Of a stretch of 64,000 nucleotides of DNA, positions 1 to 7,449 are shown in pieces (the first letter of the stretch is position 1; each line of letters begins with the position of its first letter). The stretch lies in contig NZ_NEFY01000009.1 of assembly GCF_002258215.1 (NCBI RefSeq), positions 1 to 64,000 of the forward strand, read 5' to 3'. The position numbers and the translations under genes are program-made. Under the pieces are notes generated by a model. The model searched no databases. It had not been told where the DNA came from and worked only from the letters and a program-made list of their open reading frames with translations. The DNA comes from Marinobacter vinifirmus (GTDB taxonomy: Bacteria; Pseudomonadota; Gammaproteobacteria; Pseudomonadales; Oleiphilaceae).

Positions 1-24
1 GGGTATACGGATTTAATGGTTGAT
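1..24 (+). repeat. Left terminal inverted repeat of the ISL3-type element
   Basis: Begins GGGTATACGG and pairs with the reverse complement of 1931-1954 (GGGTAAGCGG...), differing at three of 24 positions. It sits just past the 3' end of the transposase remnant, as expected for an IS end. Confidence 0.85.
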
Positions 25-58
25 GGGGCACCTTCACCCCATCAATCTGATACCACCC

Positions 59-454
59 TCAGATGGTTGATAGATCGACTCCGTAGTTGAGTTCCTCTGC
101 GAAGTCCGGCAGTCCGTAACCGATGGTTTTCTTGTAGAAAGGAGAGACCTTCGCAGTCGGTGCCTTTTTCTTGTGCTTCGTGGTGTAGAGCATTCGTGCC
201 CGCATCACCTCGAAGGAGTAACCGCGCCCTTCACGGTTCTTGTCCTTGGCCAGTCGGTTGATGGACTCCGTGTAAGCGTTGGTGACGGGCATGTCCGTCT
301 CGAAGTAGGTCATGGTCTCTTCGCGCCAGTTTCCCACTGCCCTGACCAGATCGCTCCAGACTTCCTTTTGGCCCTTCGGGATGGTGGCTATCCACTCGTC
401 CAGGGCGGCTTCTGCCTGGAGCCGTGTGGTGGCGTCCCAAGAGCTTTTTGCCAA
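59..454 (-). pseudogene. tnpA: ISL3-family transposase, C-terminal fragment
   Basis: About 131 residues of the C-terminal part of an ISL3-type DDE transposase. The family signature TESINRLAKDKNREGRGYSF is followed by a Tyr/Lys-rich tail and a natural stop codon. Full-length members are roughly 400 residues or more, so the N-terminal DNA-binding region and most of the catalytic core are missing. An in-frame stop lies just upstream of the first possible start (TTG at 454), and the efflux gene begins to overlap the junction area at 468. The break therefore lies between about 441 and 467. The product cannot be an active transposase. Confidence 0.85.
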
Positions 455-467
455 TAATGAGCATTAT

Positions 468-1364
468 TTAACCCTTCAACGCCAAAATGCGTCTGGCACC
501 GTTAAGTACAATGCCCCCCGCGATGGTGCCGATAATCAGATCCGGATAATTGGAACCGGTCCACGCGACCAGGGCGCCGGCGGTGATGACCCCCAGGTTG
601 ATCACCACGTCGTTGGCCGAGAATATCCAGCTTGCCTTCATGTGCGCCCCGCCTTCCCGATGTTTGGATATGAGCAGCAGACAACTGGTATTGGCAATCA
701 ATGCGACGAATGCGATAGCCATCATCACCAGCGATTCAGGCTCACTACCGAATACAAAGCGTCTCACCACCTCTACGAGCACGCCCACAGCCAAGATCAG
801 TTGCAGTACACCAGCAAGATGCGCGGCACGTACCTGCATTTTCACGCTATGTCCAACCGCATAAAGGGCAAGCCCGTACACCGCCGCATCGGCAAAATTG
901 TCCAGGGATTCTCCAATCAGGCCGGTGGACTGGGCGATCAGACCGGCAGTCATTTCCACCACGAACAGAAGTGCATTGATGCCGAGCAACCAGCGCAGGG
1001 TCCCGGATTCTTGCTTAGCAGAAGCTGCCGAAAACTCGGCGGCCTTGATGGTCTCCGGATTTGCAGCGACGGTTTCCTGAAGCGAGGCGCCTAGCCCCAA
1101 GGTCTTCAGTTTCGAGGTGACGGGCTCGACCTCGCCGTCATGCACGACCTTCAGCCGGCGGTTCGACAAGTCGAAGGACAGCGCCCGAATCTCCTCAAAG
1201 CCGTTCAGGGCTAGGCGAATCATTCGTTCTTCTGATGGACAGTCCATCTTCGGCACGGCATAAACACTGACCCATCTCCCTGGCGCCTCGGAGGAGGCCT
1301 GTATATCGGTATCCGCTGCGGACGTTGCATCACCGCCACAGGCGCCACCACAGGATTTGCTCAT
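468..1364 (-). CDS. Cation efflux transporter (CDF-like) carried by the IS element
   Basis: 298-residue membrane protein of the cation diffusion facilitator type, likely exporting a divalent metal such as Cd, Zn or Pb. The N-terminal 100 residues are cytosolic: a CGGACGG cysteine cluster, then an HMA-like fold with KMDCPSEERM. About six membrane segments follow. The metal-site positions of TM2 and TM5 read DNFAD and NDVVIN rather than the usual HxxxD, which marks a divergent subgroup. The ATG at 1364 is chosen over an in-frame start at 1385 because GTGGAG lies at ribosome-binding distance. The gene is divergent from a MerR regulator with Pb/Cd-type cysteines and has a MerR-type promoter (1398-1428), so induction by that metal is likely. 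Exact metal not determinable. Confidence 0.82.
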   Translation of the reverse strand: MSKSCGGACGGDATSAADTDIQASSEAPGRWVSVYAVPKMDCPSEERMIRLALNGFEEIRALSFDLSNRRLKVVHDGEVEPVTSKLKTLGLGASLQETVAANPETIKAAEFSAASAKQESGTLRWLLGINALLFVVEMTAGLIAQSTGLIGESLDNFADAAVYGLALYAVGHSVKMQVRAAHLAGVLQLILAVGVLVEVVRRFVFGSEPESLVMMAIAFVALIANTSCLLLISKHREGGAHMKASWIFSANDVVINLGVITAGALVAWTGSNYPDLIIGTIAGGIVLNGARRILALKG

Positions 1365-1397
1365 GATACGACTCCACTTGAACAATGTTGTGGTACC

Positions 1398-1428
1398 ATT
1401 TAAAACTATAAAGCTACTATAAGGTCAA
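1398..1428 (-). promoter_or_regulatory. MerR-type promoter/operator of the efflux gene
   Basis: On the minus strand a -35 TTGACC (1423-1428) and a -10 TTAAAT (1398-1403) are separated by 19 bases, longer than the 17 normal for sigma70. The spacer holds the imperfect dyad CTTATAGTAGCTTTATAG. A stretched spacer with a dyad is the hallmark of promoters that MerR-family activators twist into an active shape. The regulator gene lies immediately on the other side. Confidence 0.65.
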
Positions 1429-1459
1429 TAGAGTAAAGAATCCGTTGGGGAGGAGGCTG

Positions 1460-1867
1460 ATGCGCATTGGTCAGTTGGCGCAGTTGGTAGGGGTCGAAAC
1501 ACAGACGATCCGCTTCTATGAACAGCAGGGCTTGTTGCCGCCGCCTGATCGGCAGGACAACGGTTACCGTGTCTATACCGAGAAGCATGGTGAGGGGCTG
1601 GCCTTCATCCGTCGCTGCAGAATCCTGGGCCTGTCACTGGCTGAGATTCACGAACTACAGAGCTATCAGGACGACCCTCATCAGCCTTGTACCGCCGTCA
1701 ACGCCTTGCTCGATGATCACATCTCTCATGTGCGGTCGCAGATAACCGCTCTGCAAGCGCTTGAGAAACAACTCGTTTCACTGAGAGCGAGTTGCAACGA
1801 TGACCGGGAAGTTGAGGCGTGTGGGGTTCTTGCTGGAATTAGCGAAGGAAACATGCACCAGCAGTAG
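1460..1867 (+). CDS. MerR-family metal-responsive regulator, CadR/PbrR-like
   Basis: 135-residue regulator. The N-terminal MerR helix-turn-helix (MRIGQLAQLVGVETQTIRFY) is followed by the wing region with NGYRVYT, then a long dimerisation helix. Cysteines at 77, 112 and 121 have the spacing of the Pb(II)/Cd(II) sensors PbrR and CadR, and the tail ends HQQ. The ATG at 1460 follows GGGGAGGAGG closely and gives the usual family N-terminus; an upstream in-frame start at 1445 is less likely. It presumably represses and activates the divergent efflux gene through the 19-bp-spacer promoter. Part of the IS passenger cargo. Confidence 0.87.
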   Translation: MRIGQLAQLVGVETQTIRFYEQQGLLPPPDRQDNGYRVYTEKHGEGLAFIRRCRILGLSLAEIHELQSYQDDPHQPCTAVNALLDDHISHVRSQITALQALEKQLVSLRASCNDDREVEACGVLAGISEGNMHQQ

Positions 1868-1930
1868 GTGAAGCATCAACCAGATAATCCGATGAGATGC
1901 CGGTCTGTCTCACTCTCATGCAAAGGTAAG

Positions 1931-1954
1931 ATCAACCATTTAATCCGCTTACCC
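1931..1954 (-). repeat. Right terminal inverted repeat of the ISL3-type element
   Basis: Ends ...AATCCGCTTACCC and is the inverted partner of bases 1-24 (21 of 24 match). The porin reading frame resumes immediately after 1954, which places the element boundary exactly. Confidence 0.85.
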
Positions 1955-2795
1955 GAAAATTGGTGACAACAAAAATGAATATGTTGATTTCGACGACCTG
2001 GAAATCAAAAACTACGTAAGCTATGAGCTCGGCAATAACATGAAAGCCTTTGGCCGTCTGGATCTTGACTTTAAAGATCACGCCAATGGTAATGAAGAAG
2101 AAATTGCCGGTGACAATTACGCGTCAACAGATGAGCCGATTGAAGAGGCATATGTTGGTATCCAGTACGGCGTAACCTCTTTCTCCTTCGGTAAGCAGAA
2201 CTTCGCTTCTGACGAATTCGGCATCGAAGAAGCCTATGAAGCACCGCTGGACGAAGATCAGTTTGATGCGGTAGACACAGACGGCGATGACACCTTCCGC
2301 GTAGACGTAGAACTGGATCAGGTATACCTGGTTGCAAGCTACGAGCTGGAAGCCGAAGACAAAGATGGCATCACCGGTGAATTCTTCGATCTGTTCGCTG
2401 CTACCGAAATCGCTGGTCTGGAACTGGCTGCCGCTTTCCAGCAGCACACTCCGATTGGTGGTGATTCCCTGGACACCTGGGGTCTGAGCGCCGGTTACGA
2501 CTTTGGCATGTTTGGCCTGGCCGCTGACTACAGTGTCACCGACGACAGCAACACAGATCGCGAAACCACCCTGTATAACGTTGCTGCTACCATCGACGTC
2601 ACCAGCACTACCGGCGTTGCAATCGGTATGCAGAACCAGGAAGAGGACAACGAAGAAGACGTAACTGGCTGGTACGCTAACGTGACTTATAAGTTCCCGG
2701 AAGCCAAGAACGTAAGCGTGTTTGCTGAAATTGCTGACACTGATGAAGACGACACCGACATGGGCTTCCTGGCCGGCATGCGCGTGAAGTTCTAA
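1955..2795 (+). pseudogene. Gram-negative porin, 5' end cut off by the IS element
   Basis: An open frame continues from the IS end (first full codon at 1956) to 2795, giving about 279 residues. The reading (GDNKNEYVDFDDLEIKNYVS, then YELGNNMKAFGRLD) is the interior of a 16-strand general porin. Alternating strand and loop segments follow, and it ends with the typical aromatic terminus MRVKF. No signal peptide or first strands remain; they should lie left of the window if the target was simply split. An ATG at 2040 could initiate only a non-exportable fragment. The loops are very acidic (DEDQFDAVDTDGDD), as in marine bacteria. Function lost by insertion. Confidence 0.85.
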
Positions 2796-2850
2796 GCACT
2801 ACCTCCAAAGCACCAACCACAGTCATACCCACGGTTGGCGCATGGAAAAA

Positions 2851-2880
2851 CAAAGGCCGGGCAGCAATGCCCGGCCTTTG
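2851..2880. terminator. Bidirectional terminator between porin and FAD reductase genes
   Basis: A perfect 12-bp stem (CAAAGGCCGGGC paired with GCCCGGCCTTTG) with a 6-base loop. It lies between two convergent genes, with A/T-rich flanks. Confidence 0.8.
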
Positions 2881-2886
2881 TGCATC

Positions 2887-4014
2887 TCACACCGCCACAT
2901 CCAGTGGCGGCACCTGCTGGTGTAAAAACCATTTCTCTGTCACCACCTTCCGTGTAAACCAGTGTGAGCGCATCAGCGTGCTGGCAATGGGTTGCTTGAG
3001 CCATTCCGGCAAGTCAAAACCATGTTCCTGCTCAGACGCCCGATTGCCAAAGCGGGCCGCGATCTGTTCGCCGTAGGGCTGCAGGGAAACCGCAGAATAA
3101 TCCGGGGCTTCCTGTATCACTTTCGCAGCCATCAGGGCCGATTCGATGGCCGGGCGGATGCCTTCGCCGCTCTGGGTGTAGGCCAGCCCTGCGGCATCAC
3201 CGATCAGCAACACGCCATCGTCCAGCAGCGGGCGGTCGGCGTGGGCATACAGCAGGTAGGCGTGACCCTTGAACCGGCCGGGCAGGTCGGCGGGAATGCG
3301 CCCGGCTTGTTTCATATCTTCTACAAAGGCTTCCAGGTGATCCGTCAGTCGGTGATTGTCTTCCCGGCCCAGGCCGATGTTCAGGTAGCTGCCTTTGCGG
3401 AATACCCAGGCATAGCCCTTGAGATCGCGGCAGAACCAGAGCTCCGGCGTGTCGCCCCGGGCTTCGCAGGCGCGGGCCTGTTCCGGTGTCATCTCGAACT
3501 CTACTTCCTTGGCCGCAACCACGGTTTCATGCTTGCCGGGGCCGTTGCCCAGCTGCCGGGCCACAGGGCAGAAGTGACCGCCGGCGCCCACCAGTAACGG
3601 CGCCTGCCATTGTTCGTTGATCACCCAGTTGCCGCTGTCACGGGTGATGGATTTTACCGGCGTACCCAGCTGTTTGGTGCAGGACACCCGGCCAAGCAGG
3701 TAGTCATCAAACTCGCAGCGGCGGATGCCGTAACTGACCACTTCACCGTGGTTGTTCTCCACCGCGTCCTGGCCCATCATGCCGATGCGGAAGCGGCGAA
3801 TGGGTTGCAGGGTGCGGCCATTGCCATACTCGTTGGCATCAATATCCAAGCTTGCCAGTACCGCGGGGGTTACCCAGCCTGCGCAGGTTTTATCCCGGGG
3901 GAATTCGGCCTTGTCGATAATCAGCACCTGCTTGCCCGCGCCCTCCAGCGCCCGGGCCAGGGTAGCGCCGGCGGGGCCGGCGCCGACAATGATCACATCG
4001 TAGTAATCCATCAA
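2887..4014 (-). CDS. FAD-dependent oxidoreductase, geranylgeranyl-reductase-like
   Basis: 375-residue flavoprotein. The N-terminal dinucleotide fold has DVIIVGAGPAGATLARAL followed by LIIDKAEFPRDKTCAGW, and a second FAD motif (LLIGDAAGLAYTQSGEGI) lies near residue 270. Both are typical of the geranylgeranyl reductase/halogenase-like family, whose members reduce or oxidise lipid chains and isoprenoids. Its start codon overlaps the end of the cyclopropane synthase gene by four bases (ATGA). The two are therefore cotranscribed and translationally coupled, and probably act on the same membrane-lipid acyl chain. Substrate not known; a role in reducing or desaturating a methylated fatty acid is inference. 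Confidence 0.8.
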   Translation of the reverse strand: MMDYYDVIIVGAGPAGATLARALEGAGKQVLIIDKAEFPRDKTCAGWVTPAVLASLDIDANEYGNGRTLQPIRRFRIGMMGQDAVENNHGEVVSYGIRRCEFDDYLLGRVSCTKQLGTPVKSITRDSGNWVINEQWQAPLLVGAGGHFCPVARQLGNGPGKHETVVAAKEVEFEMTPEQARACEARGDTPELWFCRDLKGYAWVFRKGSYLNIGLGREDNHRLTDHLEAFVEDMKQAGRIPADLPGRFKGHAYLLYAHADRPLLDDGVLLIGDAAGLAYTQSGEGIRPAIESALMAAKVIQEAPDYSAVSLQPYGEQIAARFGNRASEQEHGFDLPEWLKQPIASTLMRSHWFTRKVVTEKWFLHQQVPPLDVAV

Positions 4015-5330
4015 ATGCCCTCCGGTGTGGCTGGGAAGGTATAAAGATCCTGCCGGCTCCGGGGCAGCTGATTGTTATCGCCGTGGGTGAATACCACCTG
4101 GAACAGCTGCAATGAGCCGGCCCGGAAGGCGGCAATGGAGCCGGCCAGGTACAGCCGCCATGCCCGGGTGAAGTGCTCGTCGTACATCTCCGTTACCTTG
4201 TCCTGGTTGGCGGTGAAATTGTCCATCCAGTGGCTCAGGGTCTGGGCGTAGTGCAGGCGCAGGTTCTCCACATCCAGCACCGAGAAATCGCCGTGTTCGC
4301 AGAGTTCCATAAACTCGCCAATGCTGGGCGGGTAGGCGCCCGGGAAAATCCGTTTCTCGATCCAGGCGTTCATCAGCATCGGCCGGTTACGCCCGATACT
4401 GTGCAGCAGGGCAATGCCATCGGGTTTGAGGGAGCGTTTGATCAGTTCCGACAGGGCCGGGTAGTTGTCCTTGCCCACATGCTCCAGCATGCCGATGGAG
4501 ACGAAGGCATCGTACTGGCCCTCAATGTTGCGGTAGTCGTCTTCCACATAGGTGACCAGGTTATCCAGGCCCTGCCGCTCTGCCTCGGCCCGGGCATAGG
4601 CCAGTTGCTCCCGGGAAATGTTGTAGGCATGCACGGTTACCCCGTAATTGCGGGCCATATAACGGGCAAGGCCGCCCCAGCCGCAACCGGCTTCCACCAC
4701 GGTCATGCCCGGTTTCAGGCGCAGTTTGCGGCACACATGTTCCAGCTTGGCCAGTTGGGCCTGTTCCAGGGTATTGTCTGCCTGCTCGTAATAGGCGCAG
4801 GTGTACTGCATTTCTGCCTTATCCAGCCAGAGCCGGTAGAACTCGTTGCCCAGATCGTAGTGGTGGTGGATGTTTTCCCTGGCTTCGGAAATCCCGGTAG
4901 GCCGGGGGTTGTGGTTGCGCCAAAGTGCATCCAGCCATTTCGGCCACTTCTGCCGCGCCGCATGAACCGCCCGGTACATGGCCTCCATAAGATCCGGCAG
5001 GTCGCCGTCTACTTCCAGTCGGCCGGCGCTGTACAGGTCTCCGAACGCCAGGTTGGGATTGGCCACCAGTGAATACAGGGCTTTGGGATCGGCCAGGCTC
5101 AGGGTGAACCGGGCGGGTTGCTGTTCCGGTTCGATGGTCTCGCCGTTCCACAGGCGGAAGCGCACCGGTGGCGAACCGGCCATACGCATCAGCTTGGCCA
5201 CCAGCCAGCGCTCGTAGCTGTGGGGTTCCCGGTCGGTCTGGCTGTTTTCGAGGGGCAGGGTCAGTACATGGCCCTGGCCTCTTGGGTCGCTTCCGGAATA
5301 TTCCGGTTTGCGGGCGGTGTTCTGTGTCAC
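4011..5330 (-). CDS. Cyclopropane-fatty-acyl-phospholipid synthase family methyltransferase
   Basis: 439 residues. SAM-dependent enzyme that methylates the double bond of unsaturated phospholipid acyl chains at the inner membrane. The N-terminal lipid-binding region (about 1-150) is followed by HHHYDLGNEFY, MQYTCAYY (Cys178, the conserved active-site region), the SAM loop VVEAGCGWGG (212-220), GMLEHVGKDNY and LLHSIGRN. The last two supply the Glu and His residues that bind the catalytic bicarbonate in E. coli Cfa. The N-terminus is longer than in E. coli Cfa. It is the first gene of a two-gene unit with an FAD reductase, unlike the stand-alone E. coli cfa. It may therefore make a cyclopropane or a methyl-branched or otherwise modified chain. 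Confidence 0.88.
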   Translation of the reverse strand: MTQNTARKPEYSGSDPRGQGHVLTLPLENSQTDREPHSYERWLVAKLMRMAGSPPVRFRLWNGETIEPEQQPARFTLSLADPKALYSLVANPNLAFGDLYSAGRLEVDGDLPDLMEAMYRAVHAARQKWPKWLDALWRNHNPRPTGISEARENIHHHYDLGNEFYRLWLDKAEMQYTCAYYEQADNTLEQAQLAKLEHVCRKLRLKPGMTVVEAGCGWGGLARYMARNYGVTVHAYNISREQLAYARAEAERQGLDNLVTYVEDDYRNIEGQYDAFVSIGMLEHVGKDNYPALSELIKRSLKPDGIALLHSIGRNRPMLMNAWIEKRIFPGAYPPSIGEFMELCEHGDFSVLDVENLRLHYAQTLSHWMDNFTANQDKVTEMYDEHFTRAWRLYLAGSIAAFRAGSLQLFQVVFTHGDNNQLPRSRQDLYTFPATPEGI

Positions 5331-5466
5331 GGCAGGCTCTCCCTTTGTTCTCTGTACTCCTGTGCGGTCCCGAAATCAGGCTGAGAGTCGCGTTTCTGAT
5401 TCAGTATAGAAAATGATCAGGATTTGTCAGGTATTGGCGAAAACGGAGGGTAAACCGGGGCGAAAA

Positions 5467-5494
5467 CCGGGATCGGGCGGGTGCCCGATCCCGG
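5467..5494 (-). terminator. Terminator after the TRAP large permease gene
   Basis: A 12-bp perfect stem (CCGGGATCGGGC with GCCCGATCCCGG) and a GGGT loop, followed on the minus strand by TTTTCGCC. It lies 12 bases past the dctM stop codon. Confidence 0.75.
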
Positions 5495-5506
5495 AAGGTA
5501 CAAGTC

Positions 5507-6802
5507 TTAGTAAGTAGCGCTCATGCCAAACCATTCGGGGAATATGATGATCATCGCCAGCACCAGGATCTGGAGCAGGATGAACGGCAGTATGCCCTTG
5601 TAGATATCGGTGGTTTTGACGTTTGGTGGCGCCACCCCTTTCAGGTAGAACAGGGCGAAGCCGAACGGTGGCGTCAGGAAGCTGGTTTGCAGGTTCATGG
5701 CCACCAGGATGGCGAACCAGAGCATGTTGATGCCCAGGGCTTCGGCCACCGGCGCCAGGATCGGCACGATGATGAACGAAATCTCCACGAAGTCGATAAA
5801 GAAGCCCAGAACCAGGATCACCAGCATGGCCAGGATGATGAAGCCCCACTGTTCGCCCGGCAGCATCAGCAGCCATTCTTCCAGAAGGTAGTCGCCGCCG
5901 GTGTAGCTGAACACCATGGAGAAGGCGGTGGCACCGATCAGGATGGCGAACACCATGGCGGTTACGCTGACGGTATCCCTGGCCGCATCCCACACCATCT
6001 TGAACGAGAACTGGCGATAGATGATGGCCAGGACCACCGCACCCACACCACCCAGTGCGGACGATTCGGTGGGGGTGGCAATGCCGGTAAAGATCGAGCC
6101 AAGCACCACCACAATCAGTGCCAGCGGCGGGATAATCGCGAGCAACGCATCGCGTATTTCCTTGCCACGGCTGATGCTGTCATCCGGCGGCATGGCCGGC
6201 GCTGTCTGGGGCTTGAGGCGGGTGATCACCAGGATGTAGATAATGTACAGGCCGATCAGAACGATGCCGGGCATCACTGCGGCCTTGAACAGGTCGCCCA
6301 CCGGCAGGCCCAGCACATCCCCCAGAATGATCAGGATAATGGACGGCGGCACAATCTGGCCCAGGGTGCCAGACGCACAGATAGTACCGGTGGCCAGGCG
6401 CTTGTCGTAGTTATGGGCCAGCATCACCGGCAGGGAGATCAGGCCCATGGCCACCACACTGGCGCCGACCACACCGGTGGACGCAGCCAGCAATGCGCCC
6501 ACCAGGATGGTGGAGATAGCCAGGCCGCCCGGCAGGCCGCCAAACAGCCGGCCCATGGACGTGAGCAGCTGCTCGGCCAGCCTGGTGCGCTGCAGCACCA
6601 CGCCCATGAAGATAAACAGGGGTACGGCCATCAAGACGGTGTTCTGCATCACACTCATGATGCGGTAGGGCATGAACGCGAACAGATCCATGCCTTCAGC
6701 GAAGATGCCAAAGAACAGCGCCACGCCACCGAAGGTGAAAGCCACCGGGAAACCCAGCATCAGCATGACCAGTGCCACGCCGAACATAATCATGCCGATC
6801 AT
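5507..6802 (-). CDS. dctM: TRAP transporter large permease (DctM-type)
   Basis: 431 residues with about 12 hydrophobic segments, the usual size and layout of DctM. DctM is the inner-membrane channel of a sodium-driven, binding-protein-dependent TRAP importer. Family segments include FIFMGVVLQRT, GASVVAMGLISLPVML and ATGTICASGTLGQIVPPSI (the ion/substrate-site Gly-rich stretch), with a matching second half NLQTSFLTPPFGFALF. Its ATGA start overlaps the stop of the small permease gene. It is the last gene of the dctP-dctQ-dctM unit. Confidence 0.93.
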   Translation of the reverse strand: MIGMIMFGVALVMLMLGFPVAFTFGGVALFFGIFAEGMDLFAFMPYRIMSVMQNTVLMAVPLFIFMGVVLQRTRLAEQLLTSMGRLFGGLPGGLAISTILVGALLAASTGVVGASVVAMGLISLPVMLAHNYDKRLATGTICASGTLGQIVPPSIILIILGDVLGLPVGDLFKAAVMPGIVLIGLYIIYILVITRLKPQTAPAMPPDDSISRGKEIRDALLAIIPPLALIVVVLGSIFTGIATPTESSALGGVGAVVLAIIYRQFSFKMVWDAARDTVSVTAMVFAILIGATAFSMVFSYTGGDYLLEEWLLMLPGEQWGFIILAMLVILVLGFFIDFVEISFIIVPILAPVAEALGINMLWFAILVAMNLQTSFLTPPFGFALFYLKGVAPPNVKTTDIYKGILPFILLQILVLAMIIIFPEWFGMSATY

Positions 6803-7344
6803 GCCAGACCTCCCGCACTGTGCTCGCCTTCGTATTCTTTATCACCTGCCATCACCCTCAGGGCGTAGGTGGCCATGTTCAGGCCGGCGGTCGCCATAAA
6901 CACGGCAGAGAAAGGAATCACGGCCTTGATAATCCAGCGGTGTGGCAAGCCGCCCGGGTCGCCGCTGCCTTCACCCATCTGGTAGGCGTCCTGGGCAAAG
7001 CTGTAACCGTAGAAGCCGATCAGGTAGGCGAAGGGCACAACAAAGATCAGGGCGCCAATCAGGTTCACCCAGGCTTTGCGCTTCTGGCTCCAGTTGGTGT
7101 AGAACACGTCTACCCGAACGTGGCTGTCTGTGCGCAGGGCATAGGGAATGCCCAGCAGGAACACCACCGAATACAGGTGCCATTCCATTTCCTGCATGGC
7201 GATGGAGACGTCGTTAAACACATACCTTGTGAGCACGTCGTAGAACACGTTGGCGGCCATCAGGATCATGGCAATGCACGCCACCCAGCCACACACTTTC
7301 GAGACCCAGGCCAGGCCCTCGTCCAGTTTTATTATCCAGCGCAT
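6799..7344 (-). CDS. dctQ: TRAP transporter small permease (DctQ-type)
   Basis: 181 residues with four predicted membrane helices, including WVACIAMILMAANVFYDVL and the conserved FNDVSIAMQEMEWHLYSVVF with LGIPYALRTDSHVRVDVFY. These are characteristic of the YiaM/DctQ subunit that stabilises the large permease. The N-terminus is slightly longer than the shortest family members, and a second in-frame start is not obvious. Four-base overlap with dctM downstream. The gene is separated from dctP by an attenuating hairpin. Confidence 0.9.
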   Translation of the reverse strand: MRWIIKLDEGLAWVSKVCGWVACIAMILMAANVFYDVLTRYVFNDVSIAMQEMEWHLYSVVFLLGIPYALRTDSHVRVDVFYTNWSQKRKAWVNLIGALIFVVPFAYLIGFYGYSFAQDAYQMGEGSGDPGGLPHRWIIKAVIPFSAVFMATAGLNMATYALRVMAGDKEYEGEHSAGGLA

Positions 7345-7396
7345 CTGTACATCGTCCTCCGCAGAGCGGATTTTCTGTTCTGATTAGAAAGCAAAA

Positions 7397-7427
7397 AGCC
7401 GGGACCTCTCCAAGAGCGATCCCGGCT
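7397..7427 (-). terminator. Intercistronic hairpin between dctP and dctQM
   Basis: On the minus strand the stem AGCCGGGA/TCCCGGCT is followed by TTTTTGC. It sits between the binding-protein gene and the two permease genes. Such partial terminators commonly keep binding-protein transcripts in excess over permease transcripts. Confidence 0.7.
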
Positions 7428-7449
7428 CTGTTGCTGCATGGCGCCCAGT

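Larger units (their letters stand above)
1..1954. mobile_element. ISL3-family element (ISPpu12-like), internally deleted
   Basis: Both ends carry 24-bp inverted repeats (1-24 and 1931-1954) that match at 21 of 24 positions. Inside lie the 3' end of an ISL3-type transposase gene, a cation-efflux gene and a divergent MerR regulator gene. From memory, this passenger pair plus lspA is carried by ISPpu12 of the TOL plasmid pWW0, an element of about 3.4 kb. Here the element is under 2 kb: lspA and most of tnpA are gone, with only 13 bases between the efflux stop codon and the transposase remnant. The right end cuts directly into a porin reading frame. The element probably cannot move by itself but keeps the ends needed for mobilisation in trans. 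The flanking 8-bp duplication cannot be tested because the left flank lies outside the window. Confidence 0.85.

Noticed and set aside
231..464. Overlapping frame MLIIGKKLLG... near the transposase remnant
   Set aside because: Out of frame with the recognisable ISL3 signature and without family features. Junction debris.
2040..2795. Intact porin starting at ATG 2040
   Set aside because: The porin frame runs unbroken back to the IS end at 1955, and no signal peptide exists at 2040. The gene is truncated.
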